DNA from: Calothrix sp. NIES-4105
Lineage (GTDB): Bacteria > Cyanobacteriota > Cyanobacteriia > Cyanobacteriales > Nostocaceae
NCBI RefSeq assembly: GCF_002368415.1
Contig: NZ_AP018290.1
Span: forward strand, 4,043,614 to 4,107,613
DNA length: 64,000 nt
Direction of reading: 5' to 3'
Shown here: positions 25,144 to 34,404 of the stretch, one piece after another
Numbering within the stretch: the stretch's first letter is position 1
Layout of the letters: each line of letters begins with the position of its first letter
Made by a program: the position numbers and the translations under genes
The notes under the pieces: model-generated
What the model saw: the letters and a program-made list of their open reading frames with translations, nothing else
Told to the model about the DNA's origin: nothing
Databases searched by the model: none

Positions 25144-25404
25144 ATGGTAAGAGCGCAAACCTCATTAATAGTTAATAAAACTAAGAGGAAAAGCCATTCC
25201 TCACAAATCAAACCTTACTTAAAAACACTATCGAGTAGTAAGGCAGCATGGAACGGCATTATTGTAGAACACAATATAGATTTAGCAACTGAAACTCATT
25301 AGGTGATCTCACCAGCGCATTTAATCGCTATTCATTACGGACGTTCAGCAACTTTAGAATGGATAAGCAGAACTTATGTACTGACTTTGCCAAGTTATAC
25401 ATGA
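25144..25404 (+). pseudogene. AraC-family regulator relic with in-frame stop
   Basis: From the ATG at 25144 the frame reads to LSSSKAAWNGIIVEHNIDLA, hits a stop at 25300, and goes on in the same frame as VISPAHLIAIHYGRSATLEW to a second stop at 25402. This is the N-terminal sensor part of a common cyanobacterial AraC-type protein. The DNA-binding C-terminus is absent. It is dead and has drifted with its surroundings. Confidence 0.6.
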
Positions 25405-25498
25405 GCAGTCTCTCTTCAAGTCTTTCCTCTCCGCGTCCCCGTGTCAGCCTCCTTTTAGGGTTTTCTTAGTAACATTCCCCCTAGCCCCCCTTGATAAG

Positions 25499-25706
25499 CA
25501 GGGCTGATTCATTCCCTAAAAACCCCTAAAAATCAAGGGTTTCGAGCAATTAACAGTGGTTTAATTTGTAACAGAGGCACCGAGAAAATAGACAATCACA
25601 CTTATATTTCTGTGCTTAAAAGTGTGTTTAGTCGTTATCTATATTTAGGAATTTTCTCGTCAACCATCTTGACAAATCTTGTTTGAGAGGGAATGAAACA
25701 GCCCTG
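25499..25706. mobile_element. 208-bp miniature inverted-repeat element, family B
   Basis: Terminal inverted repeats of 18 bp with one mismatch (CAGGGCTGATTCATTCCC at the left, GGGAATGAAACAGCCCTG at the right) enclose AT-rich sequence with no gene. Direct repeats CTTGATAAG flank it at 25490-25498 and 25707-25715. The restored target is a palindrome of CCCCCC, the loop and GGGGGG. The termini differ from family A. It ends 24 bp from the stop of the aldo-keto reductase gene, so that gene's hairpin terminator is now split. Confidence 0.8.
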
Positions 25707-25730
25707 CTTGATAAGGGGGGAACAAGAGTG

Positions 25731-26693
25731 TCAAGCCCAAGTCCACATACCAGGGCTATCATCAAGGTGGTCAGTAACAAGGCGCCCCAACCGATCAATT
25801 TCTTGCAAATCTTGTTCTGATAGTTTTACGGTTGCAGCTTCAGCATTTCCTACAGCTTGTTCAGCATTTCTGGCGCCTACTATTGCATTACTCTGAGGTT
25901 GGGCTATTAGCCAAGCTATCGCAAGTTGAGCAAGTGTACAATTGTGACTTTCGGCAATAGGACGAAGTTTTTCTAATGAGGTATGCGCGCGTTCAAAGTT
26001 TTCACCTTGAAATAGTTTATTTGCGGTACGGTTATCTCCTTCTTCAAATTTGTGTCCAGGTGCGAATTTTCCTGTTAATAAACCTTGTGCCAGGGGTGAA
26101 TAGGCAATAATAGATATTTGGTTTTCGATACAGTAAGGCGCCGCATCTTTTTCTACATAGCGCCAAAATAGAGAATATGGTGGTTGTAAACTGTCAATAC
26201 GTCCGTACTGACTTGCCTCCTGAAGTTGGGCGCCTGAAAAATTGGAAACACCTATTGCTCGTATTTTACCTTGTGTCTTTAATTCATTCAACGCACGCAT
26301 TGTCTCTTCAATTGGTACTATTTCGGTGTTAAAGGCGCCGGAAGGCCAATGAATTTGGTACAAGTCTATGTAATCTGTTTTAAGGTTTTTAAGTGAATTC
26401 TCACAAGCTTCGATGACTTGGTTATATTTAAGATGGTTGGCGAATACTTTTGTGGCATATTCTACTTGGTCGCGCTTATCGGACAGTGCTTCAGCTACAA
26501 TTCGTTCAGAATGTCCTTGTCCGTAAACTTCTGCTGTGTCTATGGTTGTAATACCTGCATCAACTGCCGCACGTATTGCTTTTATTGAGTCAGCATCTTC
26601 TATTCCTACCCATTGTTTTTTGCCTGCTTGCCAAGTTCCCATGAGAATGGGTGTGATACGCACATCTGATGTTCCTAATTGTCGCTTTTCCAT
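25731..26693 (-). CDS. Aldo/keto reductase
   Basis: A 320-residue (beta/alpha)8 AKR. The catalytic tetrad is visible: Asp and Tyr in DTAEVYGQGHSE (about 51-62), Lys in YATKVF (about 79), His in LYQIHWPSG (about 111). The NADPH-binding end IVGARNAEQAVGNAEA is also typical. These enzymes reduce aldehydes and ketones; the substrate is unknown. It is divergent from the DUF1802 gene with a 90-bp shared upstream region, and its 3' end abuts a miniature element. Confidence 0.85.
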   Translation of the reverse strand: MEKRQLGTSDVRITPILMGTWQAGKKQWVGIEDADSIKAIRAAVDAGITTIDTAEVYGQGHSERIVAEALSDKRDQVEYATKVFANHLKYNQVIEACENSLKNLKTDYIDLYQIHWPSGAFNTEIVPIEETMRALNELKTQGKIRAIGVSNFSGAQLQEASQYGRIDSLQPPYSLFWRYVEKDAAPYCIENQISIIAYSPLAQGLLTGKFAPGHKFEEGDNRTANKLFQGENFERAHTSLEKLRPIAESHNCTLAQLAIAWLIAQPQSNAIVGARNAEQAVGNAEAATVKLSEQDLQEIDRLGRLVTDHLDDSPGMWTWA

Positions 26694-26782
26694 ATTTGCT
26701 CCAAATTAAATTAATTACCCTGGATAGTTTTTCAGTTTATATAGCTTAGTGTTCAATAAAATCAGAGTTAAAGTAGATATTT

Positions 26783-27379
26783 ATGGAATTAATTAGTACT
26801 TTTCACGCTCTCAAGGAATGGGCTGTTGCAATTGAAGCTTTGGAAGCTGGTGATAGTGTGATGCTGCTTCGCAAAGGTGGTATCCATGAACAAGGTGGAC
26901 GCTTTCAGGTTGCCCAAGAACAAGTTTTACTGTATCCTACTTACGAACACCAGCAACCAAGGTTACTCAAACCAGAATATCAAACGCGCGTTGTTCCTGT
27001 AACATCCGGTTGGCATCCAGAAACTGTACGAATTGGTAGCTGGGCATCTATTACAGATATTTTACCTATTAGTAGCGAAAATCTTGTTAACAAATTATTG
27101 CCTTTTCATATCTGGAATGAGCATTTCCTAACTGAGCGTCTCAAGTGGAAACCACGTCAACCTCTATTTATACTACTACTGCGTGCGTATAAGTTAGCAC
27201 AAGTTGACGAAATACCTTACCGTCCAGAATATGGTGGTTGTAAATCATGGATTGATTTGGAAAAGTCAATTAGTATAGAAAATGCAGAACCTGTTTTATC
27301 TGACAGGGCTTATCGTCAAGTTGTAAGTGAAATCCGCAGTATCATTGGCGAAGAATTATATGCTTCGTCTAAATTATAA
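26783..27379 (+). CDS. DUF1802 family protein
   Basis: A 198-residue protein starting with STFHALKEWAVAIEALEAGD and MLLRKGGIHEQGG, then LYPTYEHQ, the recognisable DUF1802 pattern common in cyanobacteria and some firmicutes. No biochemical role is established that I know of. No signal peptide or membrane segment is seen. Its 3' end overlaps the convergent NACHT-like gene by six bases. Confidence 0.85.
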   Translation: MELISTFHALKEWAVAIEALEAGDSVMLLRKGGIHEQGGRFQVAQEQVLLYPTYEHQQPRLLKPEYQTRVVPVTSGWHPETVRIGSWASITDILPISSENLVNKLLPFHIWNEHFLTERLKWKPRQPLFILLLRAYKLAQVDEIPYRPEYGGCKSWIDLEKSISIENAEPVLSDRAYRQVVSEIRSIIGEELYASSKL

Positions 27380-28864
27380 TTTCGGCGCCTCTTGATGAAT
27401 ATAGAAAATGCGTCTTTCTGATGCTCCCCTTTTTGCCTGAACCTTTCCTCCACCTCCACTCCGCAGTGCAACATAACGTTTGATTAAAGTTCGCAGTTGG
27501 TCTTGTTGTAATAATTTAGGAAATTTGTTCATTGCAAGTTCAAGGTCGTCGATGTAAGGTATATTACTAGAGAAAGCTGCAAATTTAGCTTCCATCCATT
27601 TTGATGAGCTAGTTAGCAGCGTATAAACTTCCTCTATACGTCGGGCAGCATCAAGATGCCTTACTAAATACAACAACCCATAATTATCAATTTTCAGTAA
27701 GTCTAACTCTTCCCAGGTCGTATCTTGTTTATAATACTCAATAATTAAGTTATGTTGTGAGCTAGCATCACACCAAAAATCTCCGCTACGTTTTTTATCT
27801 AGCAAATAATCCCGTAACGATTGGTGAAAGATGGTATAAGTTACATTGCCTTCATCATTATTGACATCTAAGTTCACATCTAAAAACTGATGCAATTCTT
27901 CTAAGCAATAAGATAACTTATCAAGATTAATTTCTGTAAATTTTATTAGCTGTTCAAGTGTTAAAGGTTGCTGTGCTACCGTCAGTATTCCTAATATCTT
28001 TTGATAATTTTCCCTATCAACATCTGTATGACTAAGGAAGTTGTAGTAAATTTCATCAATACTTTTTGGCAGAGCTTCGACGTTATCTAAAGATTGCTGT
28101 GCTATAATATTATCTATTAATAATTTAGCATATAAAAAATTGCCCTTTGCCCAGTTGACTATCTGACCACTTAAAGTTCCACTTGTAATTAAGCGTTCTG
28201 AGACATACTGCCAGATATCCGCCTGATTCTCCTGCGATGTATTCTCTATATGGTATGGTGTTGCTGAAAATTCTTGCAGTAATGAGTCTCCAGGACGAGA
28301 GGTCAGAATAAAGCGCACCCAATTTGGTAACTCTAAGTTAGATAATTGCGCGAATAGCCTAATTATATTTTCATCTCCTGTAATTTTCGCTTCATACAAG
28401 GAGTCAATTAGGATAACTATATTACTCGATTGTGGCTGTAATGCTGTTAAAGGTAAGCGTATCAGAATTTCGAGTTCGTTTTCTGGGTCGTTTGGTGCCA
28501 GTGAGTCAATGTAAAGTTTGGCAATTTGGCTTTCTGTCATTGACTCAATACAATTGACTTCTGCTTGTAAGTCAGTCGATTTAATTGTACTTGCTAAAGC
28601 TTGACCGTAGTTTGGTATATTACCCAACTGCGTAGCCAAAGACCTTAAAATGTTGGTTGATTTTGTTGTTTCTACATCCCCAGCTTTACAAAAATGATAC
28701 GCTGCTATGCAACCACGCTCAATCAATTGAGTCGAAATTGCACTTATCCCGACCCCTGGTTCCCCAGTCAGGATAAAAAAACGTTCACTTCCAGCCGTTA
28801 ACCAGTTGTGTATACGTTCAAAGAGCCAATTACGCCCAGTAAAATCTTTTATAGAAGTTTTCAT
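27374..28864 (-). CDS. NACHT/NB-ARC-like NTPase module without the Walker A lysine
   Basis: A 496-residue protein resembling the NTPase part of cyanobacterial NACHT-WD40 proteins: FTGRNWLFERIHNWL, then Walker A region LTGEPGVGISAIS (about 32-44), Walker B-like NIVILIDSLYEA (about 147-158), the arginine sensor stretch RFILTSRPG, and FHQSLRDYLLDKK. Two oddities: the Walker A lysine is Ile40 (codon at 28745-28747), and the usual second Asp of Walker B is Tyr. The WD40 or TPR repeats normally following are absent; the end RSGGGGKVQAKRGASERRIF looks like a chance tail. It is probably a truncated, catalytically dead signalling NTPase, or a regulatory pseudo-NTPase. Confidence 0.7.
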   Translation of the reverse strand: MKTSIKDFTGRNWLFERIHNWLTAGSERFFILTGEPGVGISAISTQLIERGCIAAYHFCKAGDVETTKSTNILRSLATQLGNIPNYGQALASTIKSTDLQAEVNCIESMTESQIAKLYIDSLAPNDPENELEILIRLPLTALQPQSSNIVILIDSLYEAKITGDENIIRLFAQLSNLELPNWVRFILTSRPGDSLLQEFSATPYHIENTSQENQADIWQYVSERLITSGTLSGQIVNWAKGNFLYAKLLIDNIIAQQSLDNVEALPKSIDEIYYNFLSHTDVDRENYQKILGILTVAQQPLTLEQLIKFTEINLDKLSYCLEELHQFLDVNLDVNNDEGNVTYTIFHQSLRDYLLDKKRSGDFWCDASSQHNLIIEYYKQDTTWEELDLLKIDNYGLLYLVRHLDAARRIEEVYTLLTSSSKWMEAKFAAFSSNIPYIDDLELAMNKFPKLLQQDQLRTLIKRYVALRSGGGGKVQAKRGASERRIFYIHQEAPKL

Positions 28865-29158
28865 GTAAAAAATAAAATAATTATAAATCGAAAATAATGG
28901 TGAACTGTGGTTATGTCAAATTCGACGTTATGCCTGTGGGCATAAAGTCAAGTTAACATATGTCGGTTTATAAAACCCTAGCTCTTAGTCTAGTACAGTA
29001 AGCCTCGTAGACAAGATAATCTCGATTACAATTGATAAAATTTTGCAAAATCTTAATTATTCAGACATATTCATATAAATAGCCTGCTTTACTGAAGCGC
29101 AAAGTAGGCGATAAAGTTTTATTTTTGTTAATGCGCGAGTATTGGCTACATTACATCA

Positions 29159-29962
29159 CTATGGTGTTTGACTTGGTGCAGGTACCTGATTTGATTCAGG
29201 TGTTTGGTTTGGTGTAGGTGCCTCCTGGTTTGTTTCAGGTATCTGATTTGGTGCAGGTGTTTGATTTGGTTGAGTTGTGGGGTTTGATTCTTGTTGAAGT
29301 TTAGTGGCGATAGTTTTACGTAAGCTCGATGGTAGTAATACGCGGTTGACTGCGTGAATTACACCATTGCTTGCTTTGATGTCAGCTTGGGTAACGCTAG
29401 CATTATTAACGATTACCTTTTGACCAGTTTTACGAACAGCTACTGTACCACCAAGAGTTTTAACCGAACCAGTTTTTAATCCGGATGCAGGAACTCGACC
29501 GGATATAACATGATAAGAAAGTACTTGCCGTAATAAATCTTTATTTTGAGGTTCGAGTAAAAGTTGTAAGGCGCCTTGAGGTAAGGAAGAACTAAACGCT
29601 TGGTCGGTAGGTGCAAAAATAGTATAAGAACCTTCGGAGAGAGTGTTTGTAAGACCTGCTGCTTCAATAGCTTGTGCAAGAGTTGTAAATGTACCACTCG
29701 ACTGTGCTACTTGCAGTAGATTTTCGTTGGCTGTGTTCGTTGGAGTTTTGGTTGGAGTTCGTTGATTTGTTGATGGTTGAGTGGTGTTGCTAGGAGTATC
29801 TGTAGTGCTGCCTGGAGATTGTGGAGTATTCGTTGGAGATTCTTGTGTGTTAGTAGGCGCCTGCTGATTTTGATTTGTTTGTGCAGTCACAGGAATTGAT
29901 AGTGCGCTGATACCAATTACGGCAACAGCAATTCTTACCGGATTAATAATTTTGTTAATCAT
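29159..29962 (-). CDS. Secreted fasciclin (FAS1) domain protein
   Basis: I start at MINKIINPVRIAVAVIGISA (29962), which gives a good signal peptide ending near PVTA-QTNQ; an in-frame ATG 13 codons upstream is less likely. A Thr/Pro/Asn-rich linker (about 25-85) leads into one FAS1 domain, with TLAQAIEAAGLTNTLSEG, TIFAPTDQAFSSSLPQG, LSYHVISGRVPAS and ASNGVIHAVNRVLLP. The tail consists of repeats such as PNQTPAPNQIPETNQ. FAS1 proteins act in cell-surface adhesion. The repetitive tail likely varies in copy number between strains. Confidence 0.85.
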   Translation of the reverse strand: MINKIINPVRIAVAVIGISALSIPVTAQTNQNQQAPTNTQESPTNTPQSPGSTTDTPSNTTQPSTNQRTPTKTPTNTANENLLQVAQSSGTFTTLAQAIEAAGLTNTLSEGSYTIFAPTDQAFSSSLPQGALQLLLEPQNKDLLRQVLSYHVISGRVPASGLKTGSVKTLGGTVAVRKTGQKVIVNNASVTQADIKASNGVIHAVNRVLLPSSLRKTIATKLQQESNPTTQPNQTPAPNQIPETNQEAPTPNQTPESNQVPAPSQTP

Positions 29963-30274
29963 GCTTAGATTGTTTTTGTAATAAAGTATGCACTGCTTCA
30001 AAGTAGTTATGTATTGTAAATATTCCCTCTAGCAAAAGTAATACTTATTGATAAAATATAAAAAGTAAAAAAAAGTCTTGTACAGGTTTTTGTATAAATT
30101 GAATCAGACCCGCGCCCTTGGAGAGTGGCATCTTCTGGCTTTGCGGAACCCAACAATATATAAGTTGATGTTCGGTATCGTTCATGAGGAAAGCACCTAC
30201 TGTATTAAAAGCGTATAAAATATAATAAGGTTGCAAAACCTAATTTATTACTATTTACCTTTTACTCTAAATTA

Positions 30275-30961
30275 ATGCCATTTGATATTCAGTTGCTCCC
30301 CCGTATAAATGCTAAAGTTGTGCGTCAAGACGGTAAACAATACTACGTTGATGCTTCAGGAAAAAGTTTTCCTAGTGTGACAACAATATTGAACGCAACT
30401 AAACCGCAAGAAGACCGTGATAGATTAGCTAATTGGAAAACGCGCGTTGGTGTAGAAGAAGCGGCTAAAATTACAACAAACGCGAGTCGTCGTGGAACTC
30501 AAACGCACAAGCATATTGAACGATATTTACTTAACCAAGACCCTGTTTGTCCCGAAGCAAGTCTTCCATACTGGGAAAGCATTAAACCTGTATTAGACAA
30601 AATTGATACTGTAAGATTAATTGAAAGTTCGGTTTTTAACTACAACTTAAACTATTCGGGTCAAGTTGACTGCGTTGCCAGCTATGAAGGTGTAAATTGT
30701 ATTTGCGAGTGGAAAACTGCTGATAAACCAAAAGGTTCAGTAGAAAGATTGTATGAATATCCATTACAGTTAGCTGCATATTTAGGAGCAGTGAGTGAGT
30801 CTTACCGCGAATATGATATTGAAGTAAACCGCGCGCTTTTAGTTGTAGCTATTCCAAATAGTCCTGCAGAACTGTTTTGGTTTGAAACCGAAGCTATGTC
30901 CGAGTATTGGTTAATCTGGGAGAAGCGGGTCAGACAATACTGGGAAAGGAAAAAATATTAA
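30275..30961 (+). CDS. PD-(D/E)XK exonuclease, MGME1/Cas4/RecB-like
   Basis: A 228-residue nuclease-fold protein. SFPSVTTILNATKP and RRGTQTHKHIERYL form the helical start with the conserved His. The active site is seen in YSGQVDCVASYEG (Asp) and ICEWKTADKP (Glu-x-Lys), and a glutamine-containing helix follows (EYPLQLAAYLGAV). This order matches the RecB-type PD-(D/E)XK family, especially MGME1-like single-strand exonucleases. It stands alone with no cas genes nearby, so a CRISPR role is unsupported; a DNA repair or replication role is more likely. Confidence 0.8.
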   Translation: MPFDIQLLPRINAKVVRQDGKQYYVDASGKSFPSVTTILNATKPQEDRDRLANWKTRVGVEEAAKITTNASRRGTQTHKHIERYLLNQDPVCPEASLPYWESIKPVLDKIDTVRLIESSVFNYNLNYSGQVDCVASYEGVNCICEWKTADKPKGSVERLYEYPLQLAAYLGAVSESYREYDIEVNRALLVVAIPNSPAELFWFETEAMSEYWLIWEKRVRQYWERKKY

Positions 30962-31078
30962 GGATTATAGCATAGCCTTTCTTTGCCTGTTCCAGTTCAC
31001 ATATGCAAGTTTGGTTTGACATATTGTTGTCATTTTTGTTCGTCAAGCTGAAACTAGCTCGTTTCTATAGTAAACTTT

Positions 31079-31817
31079 ATGAACAATTCGACAAAACCTA
31101 CCATCGGTATTACTACGTTTAATCAAAATGAAGATGGTCAGTATCACATCAAAAATACTTTTGTAGAGGCAATACGCCGTTGTGACGGTTTGCCTATCTT
31201 ACTACCCCCTGGTCAACCACAAGAAAGTGCTGCAATTTTAGAAGTTGTCGATGGTTTAATTTTCTCTGGTGGTGGCGACTTAGACCCAGCTACTTATAAT
31301 GATTCTAATCATCGAGCTATTAAGGGTGTTGACCGCACGCGCTTTGGCTTTTGAGTTAAAACTTTTTAATCAAGCGTTGAACACTAATATTCCCTTATTG
31401 GGTATTTGCCGAGGACTTGCTGTTATGGCTGTTTCTTGTGGCGCCAATCTTGTATCTCATATTCCTGATGAGTTTGGTGAACTGGTAGCGCATACAGGAG
31501 AATCTCAAGAAAGCATTAAACATTTAGTTGAAATAAATCCCCAAAGTCATCTTGCCTTAATTATAGAGGCGACTACTGTTTGCGTTGACTCAATGCATCA
31601 TCAATCAGTACGTACTTTACCTACTGGATGGCGCGAAAAGCCGCGCGCGCACTTGATGGTGTAGTTGAAGCCATAGAATATGAAAATCACCCTTGGGCTA
31701 TAGGAGTGCAATGGCACCTGTGAACTTGCAATCGATAACCCACAACAGTTGCGTATTTTTCAAGCTTTCGTTGAAGCCGCGCGTGATAGAAAAATTAGAA
31801 ATCAAAACAAGCGCTAA
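31079..31817 (+). pseudogene. Peptidase C26/gamma-glutamyl-GABA hydrolase, frameshifted
   Basis: Three frames join into one class I glutamine amidotransferase-like protein. The first (31079-31354) has KPTIGITTFNQNEDGQYHI and LIFSGGGDLDPATYN. The second (from about 31335) has the nucleophile elbow PLLGICRGLAVMAVSCGAN. The third carries the end WAIGVQWH and, after one more shift, PEL-type AIDNPQQLRIFQAF to a TAA at 31815. At least three indels are needed, so this is a true pseudogene rather than one sequencing error. Confidence 0.75.
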
Positions 31818-32076
31818 TCAAATAGGACTCTACACTAGTATCGACTCTTGATTAAATTTGATTTAATACTAACGCTTTAAAGACGTGCAAGCATTATCAG
31901 CACTGGGTGGTATTGACATTTTACTTAACAACCTAAATAAGTAGCATCAGATGCATGTAATTAGGAAAAAACTTACAATCGTTCGATAATCAAGTTTATG
32001 ACTTCTGCTAGAGGAATGATTACCTTTTTACAGCTAATCTTAAAAAATATTAAACATAAACTAATGGAGTCAAGTC

Positions 32077-32424
32077 ATGGCGAATTTTATTTCAAACACA
32101 ACCGCTCACATCAGCAACGTGCTTAAAGGGCTTCAGGTAAAACGTTTTCTAGCTGTTGTCCTAGTTGGGTTTTTAGTGATGACAACAAACGTTGCTCCCC
32201 AAAATAACAGCAAAGCCCTGACCAACAAGATTGACGATATAGTACATCAAAACGATTCCCAAAGACCTAAAACAACAGGCGAATGGAATAAGGAAGCTCG
32301 TGAAACTGAAGATGCTCCTGGTGAAAGACTTCAAAGAATAGGCAAACAATCTGCAGAAGCTGTAAAAGATTTCGGCACAGTATACCCAGATACTGCTGAA
32401 AGAAGTGCTAATGCTGACCAGTAA
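32077..32424 (+). CDS. Small exported hydrophilic protein of unknown function
   Basis: A 115-residue protein with a hydrophobic N-terminal segment (FLAVVLVGFLVMTTNVAP, about 25-42) that could be a signal peptide or membrane anchor, then a charged, low-hydrophobic region (GEWNKEARETEDAPGERLQRI). ATGGAGTC-type purine-rich sequence lies just before the start. Similar small proteins with a leader and a charged stress-protein-like tail occur in filamentous cyanobacteria; I cannot name a family. Confidence 0.6.
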   Translation: MANFISNTTAHISNVLKGLQVKRFLAVVLVGFLVMTTNVAPQNNSKALTNKIDDIVHQNDSQRPKTTGEWNKEARETEDAPGERLQRIGKQSAEAVKDFGTVYPDTAERSANADQ

Positions 32425-32444
32425 TAGTTAATACAAGCAATCCA

Positions 32445-32640
32445 AGACGTAGGGTGGGCGAAGCCCACCACATAAGGCTGTGATAGCAGTCCCAGTAGTG
32501 CGATAGCACCATACAGGCGTTTTGCTATCCTACAGTATTTACTATGGGATATTTTTTAATTGGAACACTCTTATAGCAGTTCCCCGTACTGATGAAGTAC
32601 ACAAGGGCGGGCAAGGATGCCCACCCCACAAGAAATTTAT
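32445..32640. repeat. Intergenic repeat with GTAGGGTGGGC ends
   Basis: The stretch opens with GTAGGGTGGGC and closes with GCCCACCCCACAAGAAATTT, an imperfect inverted pair. A related shorter version is at 41229-41300. Such repeats are frequent non-coding repeats in cyanobacterial chromosomes. No gene is seen. Confidence 0.55.
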
Positions 32641-32689
32641 GATTTAATTTGTACCTCACGTGACTAATAACTGCTATATCTCATATATC

Positions 32690-33718
32690 TCATCTAAATT
32701 GTATACTGTGATAAGTGCCGCCATATAAGCGCTCGCGTATCGTATCATTTGAGAGAAAATCGTGCGGAAAACCGAGTTCAATTTTGCTAACTTCGTTCAA
32801 ACGCTGTAACTGTTCTGGTGCTATATCAACTTTGAGACAATCTAAGTTATCTTGAAACTGAGACAGCTTTCTGGCGCCAATAATTGGAATAATAGTTTCA
32901 GATTGTACCTTTAACCATGCCAGCGCAAGCTGTGAAGGACTACAGCCAATCTGTGCAGCTACTTGAACCACAGCATCCGCAATTTCAAGTTGATGTTGAG
33001 GTATCTCAGCAAGACGATTTTTATCGCCACTGTTTGAAGGCTGATTATATTTTCCAGTTAGAATACCACCACCGAGCGGCGACCACGGAGTAACCGACAT
33101 GCCAAACGCTTTTGCCATTGGTAATAAGTCTCGCTCTGGCGTGCGCTGAATCAAATTATACTCAATTTGCAAAGCAATAAATGGTGTCCAGCCATAACAC
33201 TGTGCTAATGTGTTTGCTTGTGCCACAATCCAAGCAGGCGCATCAGAAATACCGACGTATAGTACTTTACCTTGGCGCACAAGATCATCAAGCGCGCGCA
33301 TAACTTCTTCAATTGGTGTTGTAAAATCCCATGCGTGCAGCCAGAATAAATCAATGTAATCGGTATTTAGCCGCTTTAGACTACCTTCTATCGACTGCAC
33401 CATGTTTTTACGATGATTGCCCGATCCGTTAGGATTACCACTCTGATTATTCATTTGTAATGGAAACGAGTATTTTGTGGCGACGACGAAGCGTTGGCGG
33501 TCACTGGCAATTAATTCTCCAACAATTTTTTCACTACTACCGTCGGTATAGCCATTGGCGGTGTCAATAAAGTTACCACCAGCGTTAACAAATGTATCAA
33601 AGATTTGACGACTTTCATCTTTAGAGGCACCCCAACCCCAATCTTCACCAAAAGTCATCGTACCAAGACATAATTCTGAGACTCTAAGTCCACTTTTTCC
33701 TAAAAGTTTGTAGCGCAT
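32690..33718 (-). CDS. Aldo/keto reductase
   Basis: A 342-residue AKR: YKLLGKSGLRVSELCLGTMT start, catalytic Asp/Tyr in FIDTANGYTDGSSE (about 51-64), Lys in VVATKYSF (about 82), His in LFWLHAWD (about 124), and IIGARKLSQFQDNL near the cofactor phosphate. It is longer than, and distinct from, the AKR at 25731. Substrate unknown. It is on the same strand as two SnoaL-like genes upstream of it and may be co-expressed with them. Confidence 0.87.
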   Translation of the reverse strand: MRYKLLGKSGLRVSELCLGTMTFGEDWGWGASKDESRQIFDTFVNAGGNFIDTANGYTDGSSEKIVGELIASDRQRFVVATKYSFPLQMNNQSGNPNGSGNHRKNMVQSIEGSLKRLNTDYIDLFWLHAWDFTTPIEEVMRALDDLVRQGKVLYVGISDAPAWIVAQANTLAQCYGWTPFIALQIEYNLIQRTPERDLLPMAKAFGMSVTPWSPLGGGILTGKYNQPSNSGDKNRLAEIPQHQLEIADAVVQVAAQIGCSPSQLALAWLKVQSETIIPIIGARKLSQFQDNLDCLKVDIAPEQLQRLNEVSKIELGFPHDFLSNDTIRERLYGGTYHSIQFR

Positions 33719-33764
33719 AAATCTATTTCCTTTGATAAGTTACTTGAGTGCAAAGCTGAATACT

Positions 33765-34307
33765 TTAAGCCAGTCGATCCGGCAATGGTTTCAATGGATA
33801 AACTCGTGAATAAAAAGCATCTGCGGCATGTTGATCACCAGGAAAATTTGTTGCTTCAACAATGCGACCATTTTTTATTTGGAACAAGAATGCCCACAGG
33901 ATATCAATATTGTCTCGCTCCATGTTGCTATAACCTCGGTGGACATCTACCACATAGGAATCGTTGCCACCTAAGAATAAAACATCTGCTTTAAATTTAG
34001 CTTTTGCTAGCTGTTGAAAGAAGGCAAATACTTGATCTGGTCCTCGATGAACACCAGCTAAAGAATGATGACCCGGAATTCCCCAACGAATATCTGGAGC
34101 AAAGATTTGTCGCACTGTATTGAGGTCGCCTTTGCCATATGCATCATAGTAACGTTGGATAATAGCAACATTGGGATGGTTTGGATTTGCAACGGGATTC
34201 GGCGCCGCTTCAGCTTGCTGTTGGTCAAAGTGGCAACGCATTAAAAATGAGATGCTAGAAATACCACCTATTTTCAGAAATTCTTTGCGCGTGACTTGAT
34301 TAAACAT
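33765..34307 (-). CDS. SnoaL/NTF2-like protein with a Tat-like leader
   Basis: The 180-residue protein starts VTRKEFLKIGGISSISFLM, a Tat-like leader with RK instead of RR. The SnoaL-like fold follows: AIIQRYYDAYGKGDLNTVRQIF, DIRWGIPGHHSLAGVHRGPD, and an end typical of ketosteroid-isomerase-like cones (GRIVEATNFPGDQHAADAFY). Such proteins bind or isomerise small hydrophobic ligands. The leader suggests it acts outside the cytoplasm. The aldo-keto reductase gene follows 46 bp downstream. Confidence 0.75.
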   Translation of the reverse strand: MFNQVTRKEFLKIGGISSISFLMRCHFDQQQAEAAPNPVANPNHPNVAIIQRYYDAYGKGDLNTVRQIFAPDIRWGIPGHHSLAGVHRGPDQVFAFFQQLAKAKFKADVLFLGGNDSYVVDVHRGYSNMERDNIDILWAFLFQIKNGRIVEATNFPGDQHAADAFYSRVYPLKPLPDRLA

Positions 34308-34404
34308 TAAGTTGTTTGATACGAATAGTTTAGAAATTGTTTTCGGATTTGAGTTTCATGAGAGTTAAAAATCTGCTTTAATGATGAATTGAAAAATCAA
34401 GCAA

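Noticed and set aside
30045-30236. 63-codon frame on the minus strand
   Set aside because: No ribosome site, no recognisable motif, and composition like the surrounding non-coding DNA.
30275-30961. Cas4 nuclease
   Set aside because: The fold is right, but there is no CRISPR array or other cas gene, and I do not see the Cys residues of the Cas4 iron-sulfur cluster.
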